From NCBI GenBank assembly GCA_002372775.1, contig DFIJ01000104.1, positions 1 to 5,320 on the forward strand: a DNA stretch of 5,320 bases, written 5' to 3'. The notes below the pieces were generated by a model, which did not search any database, was not told where the DNA came from, and was given only the letters and a program-made list of their open reading frames with translations. The DNA is from Christensenella sp. UBA3700. GTDB lineage: Bacteria > Bacillota > Clostridia > Christensenellales > UBA3700. This document shows positions 1-5,320 of this stretch, in pieces. Both the position numbers and the translations under genes were made by a program. Within the stretch, counting starts at the first letter, position 1. Each line of letters opens with the position of its first letter.

Positions 1-82
1 GATAGCAATTGCTGTTGTCGCTTACATAATGGTTAATTCTTTGGGAGGAGTTAGTGGTGGATTTATCTACTACAGTTTCTAG
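1..82 (+). CDS. C-terminal end of a membrane protein, probably MBOAT-family O-acyltransferase (partial)
   Basis: Only the last 26 codons (from base 2) and a TAG stop at 80-82 are present; the gene begins left of the window. The visible tail is hydrophobic (IAIAVVAYIMVNSLGG) and ends in GGFIYYSF. This resembles the end of bacterial MBOAT acyltransferases (AlgI/DltB/PatA-like), which often finish with a membrane helix and a short FIYFQF-like tail. The next gene, six bases downstream, encodes an SGNH/DltD-AlgX-like protein, the usual partner of such an MBOAT. Known members move an acyl group across the membrane for attachment to cell-wall or exopolysaccharide polymers. The assignment rests on a short tail plus context; another polytopic membrane protein cannot be excluded. 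The catalytic histidine region lies outside the window. Confidence 0.6.
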   Translation, partial: IAIAVVAYIMVNSLGGVSGGFIYYSF

Positions 83-88
83 GATATT

Positions 89-1084
89 ATGAAAAAGTCG
101 ATAATCTATTTGGTAACAATACTTATCTTAATAATATCTCCTATGGTATTACTAACTTCCTTTGTTTTCGTATATCCAGATTATTATGAAAAAGCTTATT
201 CAAGAGGAATTGTATTGCAATACAATTATCTAAAAGAAACGCAAAATGAAGATAGAATAATCTTCGTAGGAACAAGCGCATTAACATTTGGCTTAGATGA
301 GCAAGAAGTTGAAGATAGATTTGGAAAGACCGTAGTTTCATTTGGTATTTATGGCGCTATGGGTAATTCTGTAATATTTGAATGGTCAGAAGATTTTATT
401 CATGAAGGGGATACTGTAATATTCCTATATGATATTTACGAAAGGGCAATGCATCCTTTCTTTGGAGAGAATATAGTTTTAGAAGGAACATATAGAAATA
501 TAGAAATGTTCTCTAAATTATCTTCTAAGGAAAAAGCTCAAGTTCTTGCAGCACTTCCAAATTATCTTGATAAGTGCATTCATCGTTATAGAGAAGACCA
601 AAGACTTGGAGATACATTTGGCGCTTACACAATAGACAACTTCAACGAGAAGGGTTGGTTTGATGCCTATAGACCATTTAATAGAATGCAAAATGGATAT
701 GTAGACGAGGGAACATTTACTCATATCTGTCCAGATATTATTGATGAAGAATACACAGCTATTGTCAATAAATGGGCAACAGGATTAAAGAATAAAGGCG
801 CTAAAGTGTTATTTACTTATGGCCCTGTAAATGAATTAATAAGACAAGCAGAATCTACAGATGAAGATGGCGAAGCTTTTATGAAAGAATGGGAAAAGCA
901 AATTGGAATTGAGTCAATTACAAGTATTAATGAAAACTATTTCCCATCAGAGTATTTCTATGATGAGAACTTCCATATGAATAATGAAGGAGAAAAATTC
1001 TTCACTTCATACCTAATTAGAAAAATGGAGATTGCTCTATATGGATCAACAGATTATCCACTATATGAGCCAAAATTTGAATGA
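89..1084 (+). CDS. Membrane-anchored SGNH-hydrolase-like protein (DltD/AlgX/DHHW type), MBOAT partner
   Basis: 331 residues. A short basic start (MKK) and a hydrophobic segment at about residues 5-28 look like an uncleaved signal anchor, placing the rest outside the membrane. SGNH-like blocks are visible: IIFVGTSALTFGLD (57-70) with candidate nucleophile Ser63; SFGIYGAMGNS (84-94) with the block II glycine; TYGPVNE (243-249); and FYDENFHMNNEG (290-301) with candidate Asp292 and His296. The Asp-x-x-x-His spacing and following N-x-E-G are typical of DltD/AlgX/DHHW-like members rather than classical GDSL lipases. By family, such proteins act with an MBOAT in O-acylating extracellular polysaccharide; the polymer here is unknown. 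The start is well fixed: the upstream gene's TAG (80-82) is in the same frame, and ATG 89 is the first ATG after it. AGGA at 81-84 is a weak, closely spaced ribosome site, suggesting translational coupling. No dlt carrier or ligase genes are visible. Confidence 0.78.
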   Translation: MKKSIIYLVTILILIISPMVLLTSFVFVYPDYYEKAYSRGIVLQYNYLKETQNEDRIIFVGTSALTFGLDEQEVEDRFGKTVVSFGIYGAMGNSVIFEWSEDFIHEGDTVIFLYDIYERAMHPFFGENIVLEGTYRNIEMFSKLSSKEKAQVLAALPNYLDKCIHRYREDQRLGDTFGAYTIDNFNEKGWFDAYRPFNRMQNGYVDEGTFTHICPDIIDEEYTAIVNKWATGLKNKGAKVLFTYGPVNELIRQAESTDEDGEAFMKEWEKQIGIESITSINENYFPSEYFYDENFHMNNEGEKFFTSYLIRKMEIALYGSTDYPLYEPKFE

Positions 1085-2358
1085 TAAATTTGCCTAATGA
1101 TTTTAAATTGGATATGCAAGAGCTTTTAAAAGACGAGTATGAGTCTTTTATCTCTTCATATGAAAAGCCTGCATTTAAAGGTCTTAGAATTAATACTCTA
1201 AAAATCAAAAATGCTGACATGTTTCACTTTTCTTTAAAAAAGATTCCATGGTGTAGCACTGGATATTACTATAAAGAAGAGGATCAACCAGGTAAAAATG
1301 TATATCACGAGATGGGGCTATATTATATTCAAGAACCAAGTGCTATGTCTGTAGCGGATGCAATTGGTATAGAAGAGGGAGATAGGGTATTAGACATGTG
1401 TGCAGCACCTGGTGGTAAGTCTACTCAAGCTGCATGTCATCTTAATAACATGGGCATATTAGTTTCAAATGAAATTATTCCATCAAGAGCCAAAATTCTA
1501 TCTTCAAATATAGAAAGATTTGGTGTTAAGAATTGTGTAGTTCTTAATGAAGAATGTGGAAAGTTAAAGAAAAGATTTAAGAAATTCTTTAATAAGATAA
1601 TTGTTGATGCTCCATGTTCTGGCGAAGGAATGTTTAGAAAAAATCCTGAAGCTATAAACGAGTGGTCAAAAGAAAATGTATTAATGTGCAAGGAGAGACA
1701 AATAGAGATTCTAGATATAGCAGTAGATTTATTGCAAGATAATGGTAGAATCATTTATTCAACTTGTACATTCGCAAAAGAAGAAAACGAAGAAGTCGTA
1801 GAACAGTTCTTAGCAAAGTACCCTGAGTTTAAATTATTAAAGATGGAGAGAATATATCCACATAAAGTTGAAGGCGAAGGACATTTCTATGCGTTATTAG
1901 AGCGAGGAGATTTATCTTTAAGCGAAAAAGATGTCGCTCTAATGAAAGTTAATAAGCAAAATCCAGATTTTGTTAAATTCGTCAAAGATACTTTAAATAT
2001 TAAACTAGAATACAATAATGCATTTGGGGATAATCTATATATATCTCCAAATATAAATCTTGATTCACTAAAAGTTTTAAGATGTGGACTACATTTAGGT
2101 GAATTAAAGAAGAATAGATTTGAACCTTCTCATTCTTTGGCACTTGCTCTAAGGAGAGAAGACTTTAAAAATGTTATAGATTTAACAGCTTCTTCCCCAG
2201 AAGTGTACAAGTTTATGCAAGGAGAAACAATAGAAACGAGCATAAGAGGCTGGGGTGTTGTTTGTGTTGATGGATATCCTCTTGGATGGTTTAAGGGTGA
2301 TGGCAGTATTGCTAAAAATCATTATCCAAAAGGTTTAAGAAAAGATCTAGAATATTAA
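1081..2358 (+). CDS. rsmF: RsmF/YebU-type 16S rRNA (cytosine-C5)-methyltransferase (NOL1/NOP2/Sun family)
   Basis: 425 residues, cytoplasmic, close to full length for RsmF-like enzymes. The N-terminal region has the family's RINTLK (36-41) and YIQEPSAM (82-89). The SAM-binding motif I is LDMCAAPGGKS (104-114). Motif IV is DAPCSGEGMFRKNPE (176-190) with Cys179, and motif VI is IYSTCTFAKEENE (225-237) with Cys229. In this family the TC cysteine attacks C6 of the target cytosine and the PC cysteine helps release the product. The C-terminal part has the RsmF-specific region (GLHLGELKKNRFEPSH, 336-351) and a PUA-like RNA-binding end (RGWGVVCVDGYPLGWFKGDG, 389-408). E. coli RsmF makes m5C1407 of 16S rRNA; site specificity differs between species, so the exact position here is inferred. 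The ATG overlaps the upstream stop as ATGA with no strong Shine-Dalgarno, indicating translational coupling. The N-terminus (NLPNDF) matches family starts. A terminator follows 30 bases after the stop. Confidence 0.93.
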   Translation: MINLPNDFKLDMQELLKDEYESFISSYEKPAFKGLRINTLKIKNADMFHFSLKKIPWCSTGYYYKEEDQPGKNVYHEMGLYYIQEPSAMSVADAIGIEEGDRVLDMCAAPGGKSTQAACHLNNMGILVSNEIIPSRAKILSSNIERFGVKNCVVLNEECGKLKKRFKKFFNKIIVDAPCSGEGMFRKNPEAINEWSKENVLMCKERQIEILDIAVDLLQDNGRIIYSTCTFAKEENEEVVEQFLAKYPEFKLLKMERIYPHKVEGEGHFYALLERGDLSLSEKDVALMKVNKQNPDFVKFVKDTLNIKLEYNNAFGDNLYISPNINLDSLKVLRCGLHLGELKKNRFEPSHSLALALRREDFKNVIDLTASSPEVYKFMQGETIETSIRGWGVVCVDGYPLGWFKGDGSIAKNHYPKGLRKDLEY

Positions 2359-2388
2359 AATTCGTATTTTTATCGCTGATTTTGTAGT

Positions 2389-2416
2389 TAAATTGCTATT
2401 TAGCAATTTATTTTTT
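2389..2416 (+). terminator. Intrinsic (Rho-independent) terminator of the left transcription unit
   Basis: The arms TAAATTGCTA (2389-2398) and TAGCAATTTA (2401-2410) are perfectly complementary over 10 bp. The innermost A-T pair probably opens to give a 9-bp stem with a tetraloop. Six T residues follow directly (2411-2416). The stem is AT-rich, as expected in a low-GC genome. There is no T-run beyond the opposite arm on the complementary strand, so it looks one-directional. It separates the methyltransferase unit from the aminotransferase unit. Confidence 0.85.
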
Positions 2417-2425
2417 GTGCGCACA
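2416..2425. promoter_or_regulatory. Perfect 10-bp palindrome TGTGCGCACA, candidate operator
   Basis: TGTGCGCACA is its own reverse complement and is a GC-rich island within very AT-rich intergenic DNA. It lies between the terminator T-run (sharing T2416) and the -35 hexamer, which starts at the next base. With transcription starting near 2462 its centre falls around -41.5, where proteins touching RNA polymerase, or repressors, often bind. It does not fit a catabolite-response (cre) element. No regulator gene is visible, so its role as a binding site is inference. Confidence 0.35.
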
Positions 2426-2455
2426 TTGAAAAAAGAGTTTTAATAATATTATAAT
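2426..2455 (+). promoter_or_regulatory. Sigma-A-type promoter for the aminotransferase-protease unit
   Basis: The -35 hexamer TTGAAA (2426-2431) and the -10 hexamer TATAAT (2450-2455) are separated by 18 bases. The -10 matches consensus fully and the -35 at five of six positions (TTGACA). The predicted start is near 2462, giving a leader of about 90 nt before the ATG at 2552. The position just after a terminator and before a gene with its own good ribosome site supports the call. A second TATAAT at 2507-2512 lacks a convincing -35. Confidence 0.75.
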
Positions 2456-2461
2456 ATTTTT

Positions 2462-2551
2462 ATATATAAAGGCTGAGCTGAGCGAAAAATTAAAAAAAAT
2501 TTTAAGTATAATTTAGCCAAGACAAATAAAATTTAATTGATGAGGTAAACT
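2462..2551 (+). other. About 90-nt 5' leader of the aminotransferase mRNA, no recognised riboswitch
   Basis: The leader is AT-rich apart from GGCTGAGCTGAGCG (2471-2484), which contains a CTGAG tandem duplication (2473-2482). GGCTGAG (2471-2477) could pair with TTTAGCC (2512-2518) through four Watson-Crick pairs, one further A-U and two G-U pairs, enclosing a loop of about 34 nt; this is weak. I do not recognise a T-box, SAM, lysine or other known riboswitch core, and there is no internal terminator with a T-run. The 3' end holds the ribosome site GAGG (2542-2545), six bases before the ATG. Confidence 0.45.
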
Positions 2552-3745
2552 ATGATTTCTAAAAAAATGGTTGGATTAGTAAAAGGATCTTCTGTAATAA
2601 GAGCTATGTTTGAAGAGGGAAAAAAGATGGCACAAATGTATGGCGCTGAAAATGTCTTTGATTTCTCTTTAGGAAATCCTAATGTTCCAGCACCACAAGC
2701 AGTTAATGATAATATCGTTAAGATCGTGCAAGAAGAGAATTCAGTAGTTTTACATGGATATATGAGCAATGTTGGCTTTGAAGATGTTAGAGATGCTATC
2801 GCCAAATCATTGAACAAAAGATTTGATTTAGATCTAGAAGCAAAGAACATTGTAATGACAGTAGGAGCGGCAGGTGGTTTAAATGTCATCTTTAAAACAT
2901 TGTTAGATCCAAATGATGAAGTTATTACTTTTGCTCCATTCTTTGGTGAATACAAGAATTATGTATCAAACTTTGATGCAAATCTTGTTGTTGTTAATCC
3001 AAATCCTCCTACATTCGAACCTGATTATGTAGATTTTGAGAAGAAAATTTCAGAAAAGACAAAAGCTGTTTTAGTAAATAATCCAAACAATCCAACAGGT
3101 ATTATTTACAAAAAAGAATGGATTGAAAAAATAGCCAGCATTTTAGAAAAGAAACAAAAAGAATACGGAACAAGCATTTATTTAATTTCTGATGAGCCAT
3201 ATAGAGAACTTGTATATGGTGGAGAAGAAGTTCCATATCTTACAAAATATTATAGAAATACAATAGTTGGATATTCTTATTCTAAATCTTTATCTTTACC
3301 AGGAGAGAGAATTGGATATTTAGTAATTCCAACACAAATAGATGATTATGAGGATGTTTTTGCGGCAGCAGGAGTAGCAACAAGAATACTTGGCTTTGTA
3401 AATGCACCTTCTCTACAACAAAAATTAATAAAGGAATGTCTTGATGAAAAAACAAACATCGAGGCTTACAACAAAAACAGAATAAGACTATACGAGGGTC
3501 TACAAGAATGTGGATTTGAATGTGTAAAACCAGAGGGCGCGTTCTATTTGTTTATGAAGGCACCAATCGAAGATGATTCTGAATTTGTTAAAGTTGCTAA
3601 AGAATATAACTTATTACTAGTTCCAGCTTCCAGCTTTGGAGTAAAAGGTTATGTGAGAATAGCATATTGCGTGTCTTACGATACAATCGAAAGATCCATG
3701 ACAGCATTTAGGAAATTGGCTCAAAGATACGGATTGATAAAGTAA
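2552..3745 (+). CDS. PLP-dependent aminotransferase, class I/II (aspartate aminotransferase-like)
   Basis: 397 residues, the usual size for fold-type I aminotransferases; cytoplasmic. Visible landmarks are FSLGNPNVPAP (38-48) in the N-terminal arm; MTVGAAGGLN (102-111), the cofactor-phosphate loop; NNPNNPTG (176-183), with Asn180 expected to contact the PLP ring oxygen; and SDEPYREL (213-220), with Asp214 for the pyridine nitrogen and Tyr217. GYSYSKSLSLPGERIGY (240-256) carries Lys245 as the PLP Schiff-base lysine, and VRIAY (368-372) has Arg369, expected to bind the substrate carboxylate. By family it transfers an amino group between an amino acid and a 2-oxo acid, usually 2-oxoglutarate. 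The specific substrate cannot be read from the sequence; aspartate, alanine or aromatic specificity are all possible. The start is supported by GAGG six bases upstream. It is the first gene of the unit, with the protease gene following after 13 bases. Confidence 0.92.
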   Translation: MISKKMVGLVKGSSVIRAMFEEGKKMAQMYGAENVFDFSLGNPNVPAPQAVNDNIVKIVQEENSVVLHGYMSNVGFEDVRDAIAKSLNKRFDLDLEAKNIVMTVGAAGGLNVIFKTLLDPNDEVITFAPFFGEYKNYVSNFDANLVVVNPNPPTFEPDYVDFEKKISEKTKAVLVNNPNNPTGIIYKKEWIEKIASILEKKQKEYGTSIYLISDEPYRELVYGGEEVPYLTKYYRNTIVGYSYSKSLSLPGERIGYLVIPTQIDDYEDVFAAAGVATRILGFVNAPSLQQKLIKECLDEKTNIEAYNKNRIRLYEGLQECGFECVKPEGAFYLFMKAPIEDDSEFVKVAKEYNLLLVPASSFGVKGYVRIAYCVSYDTIERSMTAFRKLAQRYGLIK

Positions 3746-3747
3746 GA

Positions 3748-3753
3748 AAGGAG
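3748..3753 (+). promoter_or_regulatory. Ribosome binding site of the subtilase gene
   Basis: AAGGAG lies five bases before ATG 3759, a near-ideal Shine-Dalgarno. It sits in the 13-base gap after the aminotransferase stop and fixes the protease start. The gap is too short for a separate promoter, supporting co-transcription. Confidence 0.85.
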
Positions 3754-3758
3754 ATACG

Positions 3759-5320
3759 ATGAGATTAAAAAGAGGGATTACATTAGGATTAATAATTATA
3801 GTTGCAGTACTTTTAATTAGTACAACTTCTATTTGTTTTGCTGAAACAAATATAGTTTCTTCAACTGAATTAAGTTCTACTCTAGAAGAATTAAAAGGAG
3901 TAGAGATCCAACTTGAAAACTTACAAAGCTATTTAGATTCTGAAGAGTTACAAAATGAAACAGAATCTGTTTCAATGATAGTTAAATATAATGATGATAA
4001 TTCTCATGATATTGCTAGCGATTTGCAAACAAAAGGAGTAAGTGCGACTGTAAACTACACTTACTCTGTTTTGTTAAATGGTTGCGAAATCACAATGCAA
4101 GCAAAGGATATTCTATCTTTATCTGAATTAAGTTATATAAAGAGCGTAACATTGTCTAGTGATTATTATTTAGACAATTACACTACAGCATTAAGCGGAA
4201 CAACAACAGGTGTTGTAACTAACGATACTGCTTATAAAGGTGAGGGAATGGTAGTTGCTGTAATCGACGCAGGCTTTGATGTTACTCATGAGGAATATAC
4301 TCCAACTAACGCAATTGTTAATGCTTTTGATAAGTCAAATATAGATAATGTTTTAACTCAATTAAATTCATATAAATTCTCTAGCGAGACAGCGTCTTCA
4401 TTATATGTTTCTGAAAAAGTAGTATATGCATATGATTATGCGAATGAAGATGTTGATGTTTATTTAAAAGGCGAATCGCATGGTACTCATACATCAACTA
4501 CTTTAGCTGGTTCAACAAGCGGTGTTGTTCCAAATGCTCAATTAGTATTAATGAAAGTAGCCGAGGATGCTTCGCAAGCTATTTCGGATGGTGCGATTAT
4601 TGCGGCCTTTGAAGATTGCTATCTATTGCAAGTAGATGTAATTTCAATGTCTATTGGCAGTCCTTGCGGATTTGCAGAAGATAGTGAATGGGGAGCGATT
4701 TTAGAATCAGTTAGAAATGCAGGTATAACAGTTATAGTTTCTGCAGGAAATGAAGCAACATCCTCAAAGGGAACAGGAAGTAGCGATAATGCTTTAAGTG
4801 ATAATGTGGACAATGCGACTATTGGGTCCCCTGGTACTACGTCAGATACATACTCTGTAGGATCAGCAGCTGAGGTTAACTATTTCCTTATTAATGATGT
4901 AAAAGTTTACTCAGAAAGCTTGGTTGATATTAAAGATGAATATCTAGTGTATTTAGATGCATATAATGATTTATTAACTTATTGCCAAGATAACGGTATT
5001 ACAAATGGGGAACTAGAGTACATTATTGTTTATAATGGCGATGATTTAGGCGGCGCAACTTCAGATATTGAAAAATTAAGCAATGCGGTTGATGGGAAAA
5101 TAATTGTTGCATCGAAGGACAAAGTATCAAGCGAAAGTTTGACACTGGCAAAGAAAAATGGTGCTATAGGCTGTATATTAATTGACGGTGAAACAGTAGG
5201 ACACTATGGACAAAGTACTATGACCGTATTCCCAATACTAGTAGTATCAAGCAATTATAAAGATACTATTTTAGCAAATGCAGATAGCAGCACTGATATA
5301 GGAACGTTAAAAGTTGATGA
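3759..5320 (+). CDS. Secreted subtilisin-family (S8) serine protease, lactocepin/C5a-peptidase type, 5' part
   Basis: The frame stays open for 520 codons and runs off the right edge. Residues 1-28 form a signal peptide: RLKR, a hydrophobic core, and likely cleavage after CFA; no lipobox fits. Residues about 30-68 are helical-looking and polar. Residues about 70-137 resemble an inhibitor I9 propeptide (VSMIVKYNDD, LLNGCEITMQAKDI, KSVTLS). The peptidase domain follows: VVAVIDAGFDVTHEEY (165-180) with catalytic Asp170; GESHGTHTSTTLAG (238-251) with catalytic His241; VPNAQLVLMKV (257-267); VISMSIGS (294-301); and VSAGNEA (327-333) with oxyanion-hole Asn331. DAGFD and the PNAQLVLMKV stretch are typical of cell-envelope proteinases such as lactocepin and streptococcal C5a peptidase. 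From about residue 415 a PA-like insert begins (GKIIVASKD, GAIGCILID, FPILVVSS), as in those enzymes, so the catalytic GTSMA serine should lie downstream of the window. Activity, anchoring and substrate cannot be judged. It probably degrades extracellular protein. Confidence 0.93.
   Translation, partial: MRLKRGITLGLIIIVAVLLISTTSICFAETNIVSSTELSSTLEELKGVEIQLENLQSYLDSEELQNETESVSMIVKYNDDNSHDIASDLQTKGVSATVNYTYSVLLNGCEITMQAKDILSLSELSYIKSVTLSSDYYLDNYTTALSGTTTGVVTNDTAYKGEGMVVAVIDAGFDVTHEEYTPTNAIVNAFDKSNIDNVLTQLNSYKFSSETASSLYVSEKVVYAYDYANEDVDVYLKGESHGTHTSTTLAGSTSGVVPNAQLVLMKVAEDASQAISDGAIIAAFEDCYLLQVDVISMSIGSPCGFAEDSEWGAILESVRNAGITVIVSAGNEATSSKGTGSSDNALSDNVDNATIGSPGTTSDTYSVGSAAEVNYFLINDVKVYSESLVDIKDEYLVYLDAYNDLLTYCQDNGITNGELEYIIVYNGDDLGGATSDIEKLSNAVDGKIIVASKDKVSSESLTLAKKNGAIGCILIDGETVGHYGQSTMTVFPILVVSSNYKDTILANADSSTDIGTLKVD

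Noticed and set aside
43..50. GGGAGGAG, a strong Shine-Dalgarno-like string
   Set aside because: It is coding sequence for the Gly-Gly near the end of the upstream protein and lies about 40 bases before the SGNH start; the in-frame TAG at 80-82 rules out an earlier start for that gene.
1437..1754. 105-codon open frame on the minus strand
   Set aside because: It lies opposite the catalytic core of the methyltransferase, whose motifs are intact; its composition reflects the complementary frame only.
2507..2512. Second TATAAT as an independent promoter
   Set aside because: No acceptable -35 at 16-18 bases upstream and no TGn extension; in such AT-rich DNA a lone TATAAT is expected by chance.
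2540..2548. ATG AGG TAA as a mini leader peptide
   Set aside because: It encodes two residues and overlaps the aminotransferase ribosome site; it is best explained by chance.
2533..2955. 140-codon open frame on the minus strand
   Set aside because: It lies almost wholly opposite the well-supported aminotransferase gene, has no recognisable motif or ribosome site evidence, and reads as an antisense shadow.
3759..3842. Lipoprotein signal for the protease
   Set aside because: The only cysteine near the cleavage region is preceded by Thr-Ser-Ile, and Ile at -1 does not fit a lipobox; a normal signal peptidase I site after CFA fits better.
4619..4813. 64-codon open frame on the minus strand
   Set aside because: It is antisense to the conserved subtilase domain, including the oxyanion-hole Asn codon, and has no independent support.

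Overview
This window comes from a low-GC (AT-rich) Firmicutes-type bacterium. The support is AT-rich coding DNA, arginine mostly as AGA, strong AAGGAG/GAGG ribosome sites, sigma-A-like promoter hexamers, and a secreted cell-envelope-type subtilase. TGG encodes tryptophan and TGA is used as a stop, so the Mycoplasma/Spiroplasma code is unlikely. I cannot name a genus. All supported genes are on the + strand.

Left part (1-2416), one apparent transcription unit. It begins with the last 26 codons of a membrane protein whose tail fits an MBOAT O-acyltransferase. Six bases later comes a signal-anchored SGNH/DltD-AlgX-like protein. Its stop overlaps (ATGA) the start of an RsmF/YebU-type rRNA m5C methyltransferase. 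A clear intrinsic terminator closes the unit. The first two genes form a familiar pair that moves acyl groups onto an extracellular polymer. The methyltransferase is a housekeeping gene with no obvious functional tie to them.

Middle (2359-2551), 193 bases without a gene. In order it holds the terminator, a 10-bp perfect palindrome (TGTGCGCACA), a near-consensus promoter that abuts the palindrome, and a leader of about 90 nt ending in a good ribosome binding site.

Right part (2552-5320), a second unit. A complete fold-type I PLP aminotransferase is followed after 13 bases by a secreted subtilisin-family protease of the lactocepin/C5a-peptidase type, which runs off the right edge before its catalytic serine. 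With no terminator or room for a promoter between them, the two are probably co-transcribed. A link between extracellular proteolysis and amino-acid metabolism is plausible but is only an inference.

I see no RNA genes, CRISPR, insertion sequences, phage genes or defence genes. No clearly new system is visible; the best leads are the palindrome/promoter/leader block and the two gene couplings.
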